Part shown: piece after piece, positions 24,669 to 38,368 of the stretch | Numbering within the stretch: the first letter of the stretch is position 1 | Layout of the letters: every line of letters begins with the position of its first letter | Assembly: GCF_009828855.1 (NCBI RefSeq) | Contig: NZ_WUAG01000002.1 | Coordinates: forward strand, 992,001 to 1,056,000 | Length of the DNA stretch: 64,000 nt | From: Psychromonas sp. L1A2 | GTDB lineage: Bacteria > Pseudomonadota > Gammaproteobacteria > Enterobacterales > Psychromonadaceae | Reading direction: 5' to 3' | Notes under the pieces: model-generated | What the model was told of the DNA's origin: nothing | Databases searched by the model: none | The model's input: the letters and a program-made list of their open reading frames with translations, nothing else | Made by a program: the position numbers and the translations under genes

Positions 24669-24693
24669 CCCCGCAGGCTAAAGCAAGCGCCCC
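24669..24693. repeat. Solo copy of the palindromic element core
   Basis: CCCCGCAGGCTAAAGCAAGC followed by GCCCC, a diverged copy of the core seen five times at 14924-15373. It lies between the IS630 locus and the rRNA terminator; the rest of 24612-24780 shows nothing. Confidence 0.7.
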
Positions 24694-24780
24694 AAAGCCA
24701 AAAACAAGGCTTCCCTCCAATCAATAGAACTTCCTGTAAGGGATATATTTCAACTCATTAATTTTAAAATCATCAAAACG

Positions 24781-24814
24781 AAAAAATCCCTGTTGACGTT
24801 AGTCAACAGGGATT
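24781..24814 (-). terminator. rRNA operon terminator
   Basis: AATCCCTGTTGAC / GTCAACAGGGATT forms a perfect 13-bp stem with a GTTA loop; on the minus strand it is followed by a run of six T. It lies 12 bp after the 5S gene. Confidence 0.95.
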
Positions 24815-24826
24815 GTTCGTATTAGG

Positions 24827-24945
24827 CGCTTGGCAATGACCTACTTTCACATGAGGAGACCTCACACTATCATCGGCGCAGCTGCGTTTCACTTCTGAGT
24901 TCGGCATGGGATCAGGTGGTACCACAGCGCTATTATCGCCAAGCA
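24827..24945 (-). rRNA. rrf: 5S ribosomal RNA
   Basis: Minus strand from TGCTTGGCGATAATAGC to GCCAAGCGC, about 119 nt. It contains the conserved CCATGCCGAACTCAGAAGTG and GAGGTCTCCTCATG, and its ends pair (GCTTGGC / GCCAAGC). End points may be off by one or two bases. Confidence 0.93.
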
Positions 24946-25202
24946 AAAACTTTTTAAAGCTTAGGCTTCTTTGAGCTTTACATTGTTTTAACCGGTAGGT
25001 TATTAACGTTTTTTTGTTAATCACCGTAAGGTAACAATCTAAATCTCTATAAAAAATAAATTAGAAAAGCTAATAGTCGATATGTTCTAATTCTGAAATT
25101 GTTAATCTTACAAAATTCTATATGTAAATACACTTCACAAGCGCTAGTTTAAAGAGTATCCACTCTGGTCTTGGTAAACACCAACACCACTTAGGTGTTG
25201 TA

Positions 25203-28090
<2,888 letters not shown>

Positions 28091-28492
28091 ATACAACACC
28101 TAAACAGTGTCTAGATGTGTATGTTGTTCCAAGACGCTTGTGACTCATATTTTACATATGAAAAACAATCGTTTTTCGTGCACCTATCAATTAATAAATT
28201 AACTGAGTAGATACGTACTCACATTACGTAACGAATTACATAATGCTTTTTATTTTGCTTGATTACAGTATCTAATTTAACTACAAGTAGTTATTTTAAA
28301 TACTGAGAACAATTTCGTTTATATTTATCACATCAATCAACTTACTCTGTAAAACAGAACTAAGTCATTGTTATTATGTGATAAATAAGAACATTTATCA
28401 GCTTTCCTAATTGTTAAAGAGCAGTGTTAAAAACACTTAATAATCATTCTAAGCAAGAACAGTTATTAAGTATCTTTTATTAAAGTAGTAGT
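28091..28492 (-). other. tRNA-Glu to 23S internal transcribed spacer, with boxA
   Basis: 402 bp of AT-rich spacer. TGCTCTTTAACAA (minus strand, 28411-28423) is the conserved boxA antitermination element. No second tRNA is present between tRNA-Glu and 23S. Confidence 0.85.
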
Positions 28493-28568
28493 TGGTATCC
28501 CCAAGGGGATTTGAACCCCTGTTACCGCCGTGAAAGGGCGGTGTCCTAGGCCTCTAGACGATGGGGAC
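28493..28568 (-). tRNA. gltT: tRNA-Glu (UUC anticodon)
   Basis: A 76-nt cloverleaf beginning GTCCCCATCGTCTAGAGGCC, with anticodon loop CCTTTCACG, the T-arm GGGGTTCAAATCCCC and an encoded CCA end. It occupies the 16S-23S spacer, the classic place for tRNA-Glu. Confidence 0.97.
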
Positions 28569-28685
28569 CCGGAACCTACTTTGCTTTCTAATCAGTCTAA
28601 TCAAACAATCTGTGTGGGCACTCGCATCATTTCTACAAGTAGAAATAAAGGCTTCATAAGAAGCTTGCTAATGTGTTTCTTTACG

Positions 28686-30230
<1,545 letters not shown>

Positions 30231-30450
30231 AAAGTTTAATTTGCACTTAATTAAAAGTGCGACTCAATACTACTGACTAAAACTTACTGCTAATCTCCTA
30301 TATAAATATAAGAAACTCACAATTTATTATTCTGAAATAATGAATTATTTCGTGTGTCACTATTATTGATGTTGCCTTTACAAGAAAGGACTTTGATTTT
30401 TTTGAAATCACATCAACAACAAGTGCTCACACAGATTGTTTGATTAAATT

Positions 30451-30510
30451 GTTAAAGAGCGTGCCTTTCGGCTAGGCGGCGTATATTACGCGCCTTTCGA
30501 ACAATGTCAA
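30451..30510 (-). promoter_or_regulatory. rRNA promoter P2 and leader boxA
   Basis: On the minus strand TTGACA (30505-30510), a 16-bp spacer and TAATAT (30483-30488), with a GC-rich discriminator ACGCCGCC typical of stringently controlled rRNA promoters. GCTCTTTAAC (30451-30460) is boxA of the antitermination signal. Confidence 0.8.
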
Positions 30511-30673
30511 GGTCTTATATTTAATGTTTTATAAAAGATTACAAACCTTTTTAAAACATGAAAATTTGCCTTTAGAAAACTTAATTTCAAACCGAAGCTC
30601 GAATCGTTAAAGCGTTTCTTTTGTTCTCAGTCTTGGTTAGTGGCTTGCGCCTCCGTCCTTGTCTGTGCGGCGT

Positions 30674-30701
30674 ATTATAGGGATCGCGAAACTATTCGCA
30701 A
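30674..30701 (-). promoter_or_regulatory. rRNA promoter P1
   Basis: TTGCGA (30696-30701), a 16-bp spacer and a perfect TATAAT (30674-30679), followed by the GC-rich discriminator ACGCCGC, about 190 bp upstream of P2. The 560-bp gap between 16S and gmhB is thus the rRNA control region. Confidence 0.75.
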
Positions 30702-30790
30702 GCGTTTTATTGCGATTAATTACAATTAATTTTTATACTTACTTTGGCCACAACTTACACACAAAAATGACCAAGTTATCCACAGAGTTG

Positions 30791-31342
30791 TTAGATGGCT
30801 TTAGCAATAGCAGCAAGATCATCGAATACAGCTGTTGCTAATGTTTCACCCTGTTCAGTGATATCTTTGCCTGAACGTACTAAATAGTTGGTTTTAATCC
30901 CTGCAGCGATACCAGCTTGTAGGTCAGAAACTTTATCGCCGACCAAAATTGATGCTTCTATATCTATATTAAGGTCTTCAATAGCATTCTTTAACATCCC
31001 AGGTTTTGGCTTACGGCATTCACAGTCAACTTTAAATTCACCTTGGCCTTCTTCACTATGATGAGGACAATAGTAAATACCATCTAAATCGACACCACGA
31101 TCAGACATAGACCAATCCATCCATTCAGTTAATGTATTAAATTGCTCTTCAGTGAATAAACCACGTGCAATACCTGATTGGTTTGTAATGACAACTAATA
31201 GGTAACCTTTTTTCTGAAGTTCAATACAGGCTTCAATAGTGCCTTCAATAAATTCGAAATCGTCTCTCTGTGAAACATAGCCATTATCTTTGTTAATGAC
31301 ACCATCTCGGTCTAAAAATACTGCGGGTTTTGCATTACTCAT
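30791..31342 (-). CDS. gmhB: D-glycero-beta-D-manno-heptose-1,7-bisphosphate 7-phosphatase
   Basis: A 183-residue HAD-superfamily phosphatase. The nucleophile motif FLDRDGVINKDNGYV lies at the N-terminus, followed by VITNQSGIARG, the GmhB zinc-site loop CPHHSEEGQGEFKVDCECRKPKPGM near residues 95-120, and VGDKVSDLQAG. It removes the 7-phosphate in ADP-heptose synthesis for the lipopolysaccharide core. AGAGATG precedes the start. Its stop is about 90 bp from rRNA promoter P1, and both point the same way. Confidence 0.93.
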   Translation of the reverse strand: MSNAKPAVFLDRDGVINKDNGYVSQRDDFEFIEGTIEACIELQKKGYLLVVITNQSGIARGLFTEEQFNTLTEWMDWSMSDRGVDLDGIYYCPHHSEEGQGEFKVDCECRKPKPGMLKNAIEDLNIDIEASILVGDKVSDLQAGIAAGIKTNYLVRSGKDITEQGETLATAVFDDLAAIAKAI

Positions 31343-31424
31343 TTTACATCTCTATTTCAGCTTGTTTAATGGTGTTATTATGCCACCCATTATTATCCCC
31401 TACTATCAATAAAGAGAGCCGACT

Positions 31425-31805
31425 ATGAATAGACTTGTTATTATCGTTTTTATCGCCCTAGTTTCTGGCTGTAGCAATTATCAATTTCATTCTAATGTTG
31501 ATAAAGAAAACTTCGATGATTACTTCAAACCATCCCATGTGGTTGTTTATGAAAAAAAGCAGTTGCTAGATCTTGAATATACTGTCTTAGGTGCAGTAGA
31601 AGGGAGTAGTTGTCAGGAAGCTGAGATAGATGTTCCTGCAAGTGAACGAGAAGCGCGTACTAAAGCAAGATTCAATGCCGCTGATATGAATGCTAACGGT
31701 ATTATATTTCACTCTTGCCTCAATATTGAACAAGATGAAACCTGCATTAGTAATGTGATCTGTTATGGACGTGCATTAGATGTAGAAATTCCTGAAAATG
31801 AGTAG
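31425..31805 (+). CDS. rcsF: RcsF-type outer membrane lipoprotein
   Basis: A 126-residue lipoprotein with lipobox LVSGC near residue 16. The domain matches RcsF: VVVYEKKQLLDLEYTVLGAVEGSSCQ, the EAR-x-KARFNAADMNANGIIFHSC segment and ICYGRALDVEI. Four cysteines are placed as for the two RcsF disulfides. RcsF senses envelope stress and activates the Rcs phosphorelay. It overlaps trmO by 8 bp; the same rcsF-trmO order next to proS occurs in E. coli, supporting the call. No other rcs gene is in the window. Confidence 0.85.
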   Translation: MNRLVIIVFIALVSGCSNYQFHSNVDKENFDDYFKPSHVVVYEKKQLLDLEYTVLGAVEGSSCQEAEIDVPASEREARTKARFNAADMNANGIIFHSCLNIEQDETCISNVICYGRALDVEIPENE

Positions 31806-32520
31806 TTTTCAATATAATGTAATAGGCACTTTACATTCTCCTTATAAAGAGAAGTTTGCAGTACCAAGGCAACCAGGTTTAGTACCGAGTGCAAAAGCGG
31901 AGTTAGAAATATTAACTCCCTACAATGATATTAATGCTTTTAATGGTTTAGATGATTTTAGTCATTTGTGGTTAATCTTTGAATTCCATAAAAATATAGC
32001 AACCACAGATATTGAAAATGGGTGGTCTCCTACTGTGCGCCCTCCGCGCTTAGGGGGTAATAAGCGACTCGGTGTATTTGCGACTCGTAGTCCAAATCGT
32101 CCTAATTCAATTGGTTTATCATTAGTAGAGTTTCATGGATTGATTCAACGCGATGGGAAGTTATTTCTTTCATTAAGTAATATAGATTTAGTAGATGGCA
32201 CGCCTATTGTCGATATTAAACCTTATATTCCTTACGCGGATGCAATACCAACCGCTAGAGCCGGGTTTGCACAAACATCACCAGAGCGAACATTAACCGT
32301 TAGCTTTAGTGAGCAAGCCAACTTACAACTGCAAGCTTTGTCTGAACAATATCAAGATTTACAACAATTCATTATTGAAGTGTTACAACAAGATCCTCGA
32401 CCTGCTTATAAAAAATTAAAGCCTGATGAAAAAATCTATGCAATGCACCTTTCTGATTTTAATATTAAGTGGCAATGCACATTAGAGACGATCACTGTTT
32501 TATCTATTAAGTGGGTTTAG
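31798..32520 (+). CDS. trmO: tRNA (N6-threonylcarbamoyladenosine37-N6)-methyltransferase TrmO
   Basis: A 240-residue YaeB/TsaA protein. Family signatures are GTLHSPYKEKFAVPRQPGLV at the N-terminus, GLDDFSHLWLIFEFHKN, and RPPRLGGNKRLGVFATRSPNRPNSIGLS, with a C-terminal extension DPRPAYKKLK. It uses S-adenosylmethionine to methylate the t6A at position 37 of certain tRNAs to m6t6A. Its start codon lies inside the end of rcsF, so the two are co-translated. Confidence 0.93.
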   Translation: MSSFQYNVIGTLHSPYKEKFAVPRQPGLVPSAKAELEILTPYNDINAFNGLDDFSHLWLIFEFHKNIATTDIENGWSPTVRPPRLGGNKRLGVFATRSPNRPNSIGLSLVEFHGLIQRDGKLFLSLSNIDLVDGTPIVDIKPYIPYADAIPTARAGFAQTSPERTLTVSFSEQANLQLQALSEQYQDLQQFIIEVLQQDPRPAYKKLKPDEKIYAMHLSDFNIKWQCTLETITVLSIKWV

Positions 32521-32522
32521 CT

Positions 32523-32748
32523 TATACCAATCACAATAAATAGCTTATCTATTTTATTGGTTAAAACAGCCCACTTCCTCGTTGTAAATTTGGTAAAGGG
32601 AACCGCCATTAAAGAATTAACATTTTTTAGTTAATTCTTCGATAGACGATTAACGAAGTTAATCTTCGAAAGGCTCAATTTACACCTTGAATTGAACCGT
32701 TTTTTCAGTGCAAAATTTAGATAACATATTTAATGTAATCGGCATTAC
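32523..32748. repeat. MITE-like palindromic repeat, copy C (long)
   Basis: Begins TATACCAATCACAATAAATA and ends TAATGTAATCGGCATTA like copies A and B, but carries about 170 bp of extra internal sequence with its own inverted repeats (GAATTAAC...GTTAATTC near 32615-32638; GATTAACGAAGTTAATC near 32646). It fills the gap between trmO and the rhomboid gene and may supply terminators to both. Confidence 0.6.
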
Positions 32749-32813
32749 TTTTAACGACTTAATTATAATAGTCACTATGACAGTTAAGTCGTCATTGCCT
32801 TTTAGACTCTTTT

Positions 32814-33365
32814 TTAAGATTTCTTTTTAGGTTTAGACAAGCGATAACCGATAGCACCTCCAGCTAAAGCCCCAAATAAATGGCTTTCATAAGAGATGTT
32901 TGGTGAACTCGGCAATACACCAAAAACTAAACCACCGTATAATATTAAAACCAATACCGAGATAACAATATCTCGAAAATGTTTTTGCCTAAATCCGTAA
33001 ACAATCAAATATCCCCACATGGCATAGACCACACCACTCATTCCGATATGAATACTGCCACCACGAGCGAATAACCACACTAAAGTACCAGTGCCTAATA
33101 TTGACAATATAAAGACTATCCAAAATCGTTTGAGGCTATGTAACCCAATCAAGCTTGAGAAAATAACAAAAGGGAAAAAATTACTAATGAGATGCGCCCA
33201 ATCACCATGTAAAAATGGCGCAAAAAGTATTCCTGATAAATAGCTCGCTTCTCGCGGTGCAATACCAAACCGATTAACAGTAAAAATACTATTAATAATG
33301 AGTAAAATGGTACAGAACAGCATAATCGCTAAACTATGTTTTGCTGGCTTTAGATAACGTTGCAT
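32814..33365 (-). CDS. Rhomboid-family intramembrane serine protease
   Basis: A 183-residue membrane protein with about six hydrophobic segments. Rhomboid hallmarks are HGDWAHLISNFFPF (H-x3-N of helix 2, near residues 53-62), the catalytic serine in HIGMSGVVYAMWG near residue 110, and the catalytic histidine in SYESHLFGALAGGAIGY near residue 161. All catalytic residues are present, so it should be active; the substrate is unknown. AGAGGAAACCTT precedes the ATG. It is transcribed away from proS. Confidence 0.88.
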   Translation of the reverse strand: MQRYLKPAKHSLAIMLFCTILLIINSIFTVNRFGIAPREASYLSGILFAPFLHGDWAHLISNFFPFVIFSSLIGLHSLKRFWIVFILSILGTGTLVWLFARGGSIHIGMSGVVYAMWGYLIVYGFRQKHFRDIVISVLVLILYGGLVFGVLPSSPNISYESHLFGALAGGAIGYRLSKPKKKS

Positions 33366-33536
33366 AAGGTTTCCTCTTGAACATTATGTAAAACTAACTA
33401 AATTCTAGGTAAAAACACAACATTATTTAGTTAAATCAGTTAACAATGCTTTAGTCGATGGCAATCGACTGCTAAAATCAGCCAACTTTATACAAGCAAT
33501 CAATAAATCGATAGAGAACTATCAACAAGGATCACC

Positions 33537-35258
33537 ATGCGTACTACCAATTATTTATTATCCACTCAAAAAGAAGCTCCAAGTGATGCAGTAATTGCCA
33601 GCCACCAGCTGATGTTACGCGCAGGTATGATCCGTAAATTAGCATCAGGTTTATATACTTGGCTACCAACAGGTTTACGTGTTTTACGTAAAGTAGAAAA
33701 GATTGTACGTGAAGAAATGGAACGTGCAGGCGTGGTTGAAATTTTAATGCCTGTCGTACAGCCAGCAGATTTATGGCATGAAACGGGTCGTTGGGACAAG
33801 TTTGGTGGGGAATTATTACGTATTAAAGACCGTAATAACCGTGATTTTGTTTTAGGCCCAACACATGAAGAAGTGGTAACAGAACTTGTACGTAAAGAAG
33901 TAAACAGTTACAAACAGTTACCACTTAACTTATTTCAAATTCAAACTAAATTCCGTGATGAAACTCGCCCTCGCTTTGGTGTGATGCGTGCACGTGAATT
34001 CACTATGAAAGATGCTTACTCTTTTCACCTTGAACAAGAATGTTTAGAAAAAACGTACCAAAATATGTTTGATGCCTACTGCCGAATCTTCGATCGTTTA
34101 GGTTTAGAGTATCGCCCAGTAATTGCTGATACAGGTAGTATTGGCGGAAGTGCGTCTCACGAATTCCACGTATTAGCGCAAAGCGGTGAAGATGCAATTG
34201 TATTTTCTGACCAAAGTGATTATGCAGCGAACATTGAAAAAGCAGAAGCATTATCACCTGCGTTTGATCGCCCAGCAGCAAGTGCTGAGTTAGCAGTCGT
34301 TGATACGCCTAATGCACACACTATTGAAGAAGTGTGTAACTTACTTAATGTTGAAGCATCAAACACAGTTAAGACATTATTAGTTGAAGGTGACGCCAAA
34401 GAAGGCGAAATGGCTCCAGTTATCGCATTAGTATTACGCGGCGATCACAACTTAAATGAAATTAAAGTTGAACATGTTGAAGGGATTGCAAGTCCATTAC
34501 GTTTTGCAGGCGCTCAGCAAATTTTAGATGCTGCAAATTGTGAAGCAGGCTCTATCGGTCCTAAAGGTTTAACTATTCGTACAATCGTGGATCGCAGTGC
34601 TGAAAAATTAGCAGATTTTATTTGTGGCGCTAACGAAAATGGTAAGCACTTAACAGGTGTTAACTGGGATCGCGATATCACTGATTATGAAATTGCTGAT
34701 TTACGTGAAGTGGTTGAAGGTGATCCAAGCCCATGTGGTAAAGGCACACTATCAATTGCACGCGGTATCGAAGTAGGTCACATTTTCCAACTAGGTGATA
34801 CGTACGCAAAATCAATGAATGCAGCCGTATTAAACCAACAAGGTAAAAACCAAGTAATGACTATGGGTTGTTACGGTATTGGTATTTCACGTATCGTTGC
34901 TGCTGCTATTGAACAAAACAACGATCAAAATGGTATTATTTGGAATGATACATTAGCACCTTTCTCGGTCGTGATTGTACCAATGAATATGAAAAAATCT
35001 CATCGTGTTGCAGATTTAGCAGAGCAATATTATGCAGAATTAAAAACAGCTGGTATTGAAGTACTATTAGATGATCGTAAAGAACGTCCAGGTATTATGT
35101 TTGCAGATGCTGAACTAATCGGCATTCCGCATACATTAGTGATTGGTGATCGTAGTATTGATAACGGTGTTATTGAATATAAAGATCGTGCTTCTGGCGA
35201 AAAACAAGAAGTGAAAATTGAAGAAGTCATTGAATTTATTAAAGCAAAGTTTGCTTAA
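33537..35258 (+). CDS. proS: Prolyl-tRNA synthetase
   Basis: A 573-residue class II aminoacyl-tRNA synthetase of the bacterial type. The N-terminus has the usual [25 protein letters not shown]; the class II core includes [15 protein letters not shown] and the motif-2 [25 protein letters not shown]. An editing insertion domain of about 170 residues follows (residues about 225-400), then motif 3 [16 protein letters not shown] and the anticodon-binding domain. It charges tRNA-Pro and clears mischarged alanine. It is followed by a strong terminator. Confidence 0.97.
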   Translation: MRTTNYLLSTQKEAPSDAVIASHQLMLRAGMIRKLASGLYTWLPTGLRVLRKVEKIVREEMERAGVVEILMPVVQPADLWHETGRWDKFGGELLRIKDRNNRDFVLGPTHEEVVTELVRKEVNSYKQLPLNLFQIQTKFRDETRPRFGVMRAREFTMKDAYSFHLEQECLEKTYQNMFDAYCRIFDRLGLEYRPVIADTGSIGGSASHEFHVLAQSGEDAIVFSDQSDYAANIEKAEALSPAFDRPAASAELAVVDTPNAHTIEEVCNLLNVEASNTVKTLLVEGDAKEGEMAPVIALVLRGDHNLNEIKVEHVEGIASPLRFAGAQQILDAANCEAGSIGPKGLTIRTIVDRSAEKLADFICGANENGKHLTGVNWDRDITDYEIADLREVVEGDPSPCGKGTLSIARGIEVGHIFQLGDTYAKSMNAAVLNQQGKNQVMTMGCYGIGISRIVAAAIEQNNDQNGIIWNDTLAPFSVVIVPMNMKKSHRVADLAEQYYAELKTAGIEVLLDDRKERPGIMFADAELIGIPHTLVIGDRSIDNGVIEYKDRASGEKQEVKIEEVIEFIKAKFA

Positions 35259-35289
35259 ATAAAAGCATAACCTTTTAGTATAGACTCAT

Positions 35290-35322
35290 TAAAACCACGC
35301 TTTTATCGCGTGGTTTTTTTAT
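35290..35322 (+). terminator. Terminator after proS
   Basis: AAAACCACGC / GCGTGGTTTTTTT: a stem of ten pairs around a short T-rich loop, ending in seven T. Confidence 0.92.
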
Positions 35323-35454
35323 CACTAAATTCTCTTAAAGCAACGCCGAAACATTCCTACTCTTTTTATTAAACTATTTTCATAGTAGATTACATTAGTA
35401 TCAATACCCTCTTAAACAAAACCTCATTAACACTTAATAAACAACAGGGTTTAT

Positions 35455-36582
35455 ATGACATACTTTTTAAGGGCTTTATTATTGCCTTTTCTTTTCACTT
35501 TATTACCTATCGCAGGTCAGGCCGATATTCCAATGCTAGAGAGTAAATCAAACAGTCAATTAAATAGCAGCTTAGATAATAAGTATGAACTCAATACAGA
35601 GGTACATCTTGATGCAAACTTCTCTCCTGCTATTAATACTTTTTGGAATAAACATGCTCAAATAAAAACATTCGACAGTGAAGTTGGTGGCACGATTAAT
35701 ACCGTTCACATTAAAACAGGTAGTACTAATGCGATTGTTATCAGCCAAGGGCGTAACGAGTCCGTATTAAAGTATAAAGAATTAGTTTTTGATTTAAGTA
35801 ATCAGGGTTATGACGTTTTTTTAATCGATCATCGAGGACAAGGGTATTCTAGCCGTTTAGGTGGAGATGCTTATCGTGGACATGTGCAAGAATTTAATGA
35901 TTATATAATAGACTTAACAACATTTATTAATTCACTACAGTTAGAAAAAAATTACCAGTCTCGCTTTATTTTAAGCCACTCGATGGGCAGTGCGATTAGT
36001 GCTTTGTATCTAGAAGAACAAACACACCCTTTTACTGCCGCTGTTTTTTTTAGTCCTATGCTTTCTATTAACCTAGGAAGCATGCCTCCTTTTATTGCTA
36101 AAGCAGTCAGTTACATTAGTGATTTAGTCTGTAGTTGGTTTAGTGATTTAGCCTGTTATGCACCAGGCGTAGGACCTTACATACAAACAGCTTTTGAACA
36201 CAATATTTTAACGAGTAGCGTTAAGCGCTACCAATCTAGCTCGAATACTTTTAAGGATGCCCCTGTAACTCAATTAGGTGGTCCGACTATGCGCTGGGTA
36301 AATAAAAGCTTATTTGCAACAGAAAAAGCAATTCAACAGGCTTCGAAAATAAATATTCCCATTATGGTTATTAAAGCAGGTAGAGATACTGTTGTAACAG
36401 AACAGGGCCAAAATGCATTTTTTGCTAATACAAACGATTGCAAGGGTAATAAATTGATACGTATAGAAAATGCTCGACATGAACTACTGTTAGAGCAAGA
36501 CCAATACAGAATACCAGCAATAAACGAAGCACTCGATTTCTTTCAACAATCTCAACAAGGTAAACTGTCATGTATAAAATAG
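35455..36582 (+). CDS. pldB: Alpha/beta hydrolase, lysophospholipase L2-like
   Basis: A 375-residue protein with a signal-peptide-like N-terminus (MTYFLRALLLPFLFTLLPIAGQA). The alpha/beta-hydrolase core shows FLIDHRGQGYSSR, the nucleophile elbow SHSMGSAIS (G-x-S-x-G variant S-x-S-x-G) near residue 173, an Asp in KAGRDTVV and a late His in ARHELLLEQD. The family is PldB, which hydrolyses lysophospholipids at the inner membrane or periplasm. It overlaps yigL by 13 bp, the same pair as in E. coli, which supports the name. Confidence 0.82.
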   Translation: MTYFLRALLLPFLFTLLPIAGQADIPMLESKSNSQLNSSLDNKYELNTEVHLDANFSPAINTFWNKHAQIKTFDSEVGGTINTVHIKTGSTNAIVISQGRNESVLKYKELVFDLSNQGYDVFLIDHRGQGYSSRLGGDAYRGHVQEFNDYIIDLTTFINSLQLEKNYQSRFILSHSMGSAISALYLEEQTHPFTAAVFFSPMLSINLGSMPPFIAKAVSYISDLVCSWFSDLACYAPGVGPYIQTAFEHNILTSSVKRYQSSSNTFKDAPVTQLGGPTMRWVNKSLFATEKAIQQASKINIPIMVIKAGRDTVVTEQGQNAFFANTNDCKGNKLIRIENARHELLLEQDQYRIPAINEALDFFQQSQQGKLSCIK

Positions 36583-37373
36583 CCATCTCAGATCTTGATG
36601 GAACCTTACTTGGACCTGATCATAAGGTTTCAAGTAAAACTAAAGAAAGTATTCAACAATGGAAAAACACTGGTAGAAAATTCGTTATTGCTACTGGACG
36701 TCATTATATAGAAGCAAAAAAAATACAAGATGAGTTAGGGGAGTCTATTTTTCTAATTACCTCAAACGGTGCTCGCGTACATGATCAACATGGCAATATT
36801 ATATTAAAGCAAAACTTACCGACTGATATTGCAACGGCAATCTGTGAAAATAGCTTCGATCCATCAGTACAAATAAACTTATTTACAGATCAAAAATGGT
36901 TCGCTAACTTTTCAATGCAAGAGCTAGTCGGTATGAGTATAGATACCGACTTTTATTGTCAAACAACAGACTTAAAAGTCATTGATAAATCTAACACGAT
37001 TAAGATTTTCTTTTGGGGCGATAGAGAAAAACTAGATGTCATTTATGAAATGCTAGATAAACGATTTGCCGATAGAGTTAATCTCACTTTCTCATTAGAT
37101 AGATGTTTAGAAGTGATGGAAGCCAATACTAATAAAGGTGCGGCAGTGGATGCTGTATTGAAAATAATGGGCTTAACTGCGCAACAAGCGATTGCCTTTG
37201 GCGATGGAATGAATGATGTTGAGATGTTATGCGGCGTTGGTAAACCTATATTAATGGCTAACTCACAAAAAGATCTTTTAAGCGCATTACCTGATGCTGA
37301 AATCACCCAATCTTCACAAGAACACGGCGTCGCCGTTAAAATGGATGCCATTTTGAACGAGGCATTAAGTTAA
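36570..37373 (+). CDS. yigL: Cof-type HAD phosphatase
   Basis: A 267-residue HAD-IIB (Cof-type) hydrolase: SDLDGTLLGPDHKVS nucleophile motif, a cap domain in the middle, the lysine region MEANTNKGAAVDAVL, and the acidic motif AIAFGDGMNDVEML near residue 210. In E. coli YigL dephosphorylates pyridoxal phosphate and sugar phosphates; the same is inferred here. It overlaps the end of pldB. Confidence 0.85.
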   Translation: MYKIAISDLDGTLLGPDHKVSSKTKESIQQWKNTGRKFVIATGRHYIEAKKIQDELGESIFLITSNGARVHDQHGNIILKQNLPTDIATAICENSFDPSVQINLFTDQKWFANFSMQELVGMSIDTDFYCQTTDLKVIDKSNTIKIFFWGDREKLDVIYEMLDKRFADRVNLTFSLDRCLEVMEANTNKGAAVDAVLKIMGLTAQQAIAFGDGMNDVEMLCGVGKPILMANSQKDLLSALPDAEITQSSQEHGVAVKMDAILNEALS

Positions 37374-37410
37374 TAAGTAAATTTTAGAAAATACCGACTT
37401 AAAACATTAA

Positions 37411-37447
37411 ACCCCCATTTTATATAAATTATAGAATGGGGCTTTAT
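37411..37447 (+). terminator. Probable terminator after yigL
   Basis: CCCCATTTTATA / TATAGAATGGGG stem with a 5-nt loop, then CTTTATGTT. The T tract is short. It may also act on minus-strand yaaA transcripts. Confidence 0.6.
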
Positions 37448-37493
37448 GTTCGTTAAACCTAAATGAGTACAAATTAAATATACAGAACTACAT

Positions 37494-37557
37494 GTAACCT
37501 CGATAACAATGTAACCTCGATAACAATGTAACCTCGATAACAATGTAACCTCGATAA
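37494..37557. repeat. 17-bp tandem repeat GTAACCTCGATAACAAT
   Basis: Four nearly perfect head-to-tail copies just beyond the yaaA stop codon (37570). No coding role is seen. Confidence 0.95.
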
Positions 37558-37569
37558 AATCAATCTGCC

Positions 37570-38346
37570 TTATTGCTCATCACGCTGAAAAACTAAGTCA
37601 GTTGCTGTTGAAGCAGCTTCAACAAAGTAATAACCACCAATAGTGAAGCCTTTTAATCGCTCAATATCAGTTATTTCATTTTCCATAATATAACGCGCCA
37701 TTAAACCACGAGCTTTCTTCGCATAGAAACTAATCACTTTATATTGCCCATTCTTTTGGTCTTTAAAAATAGGTGTAATGACTGTCGCTTTTAATGCTTT
37801 AGTTTTAACGGCTTTAAAGTATTCATTAGAAGCAAGGTTAACTAAATACGCTGAACTTTGAGCAACAAGTTGTTTATTTAATTGTTCGGTAATTAAATCA
37901 CCCCAGAATTGATAAAGGTTTGTGCCACGTTCATTATCTAAACGAGTTCCCATCTCAAGTCGGTACGCCAACATTAAGTCTAAAGGACGTAATAAACCAT
38001 ATAAACCAGATAAAATGCGCAAGTTCTGTTGTGCATATTGCAATGCAGTTTCACTTAAGGTTTCAGCTTCTAATCCAGTATAAACATCACCTTTAAAAGC
38101 GAATAAACATTGTTTAGCATCTTTATCTAATGAAAAAGGTGTTTGCCATTGTGTAAAACGAGCTACATTTAAACCTGCAATTTTATCACTAACTTTCATT
38201 AATGAAGCGATATCTTGTATTGATAATGTTTGGCAACGGTTTATTAATAACTGACTTTGTTCTAATAAATTGGCTTCTGTAAACTCAGAAGTCGTCGCCG
38301 GTGTTTCAAAATCTAACGTTTTAGCTGGAGAAATAACAACTATCAT
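37570..38346 (-). CDS. yaaA: Peroxide stress protein YaaA
   Basis: A 258-residue DUF328/YaaA protein: start [17 protein letters not shown], middle [24 protein letters not shown], and the nucleic-acid-binding [11 protein letters not shown] near residue 205. In E. coli YaaA limits intracellular iron during peroxide stress and is induced by OxyR. It is preceded by TTAGGAAAACAT. No OxyR site is obvious in the 22-bp gap to pilU. Confidence 0.93.
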   Translation of the reverse strand: MIVVISPAKTLDFETPATTSEFTEANLLEQSQLLINRCQTLSIQDIASLMKVSDKIAGLNVARFTQWQTPFSLDKDAKQCLFAFKGDVYTGLEAETLSETALQYAQQNLRILSGLYGLLRPLDLMLAYRLEMGTRLDNERGTNLYQFWGDLITEQLNKQLVAQSSAYLVNLASNEYFKAVKTKALKATVITPIFKDQKNGQYKVISFYAKKARGLMARYIMENEITDIERLKGFTIGGYYFVEAASTATDLVFQRDEQ

Positions 38347-38368
38347 ATGTTTTCCTAATCTATCAATA

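Noticed and set aside
33453-33470. AGTCGAT/ATCGACT hairpin in the proS leader
   Set aside because: No T-box features or T run; a short stem of this kind is expected by chance in a spacer.
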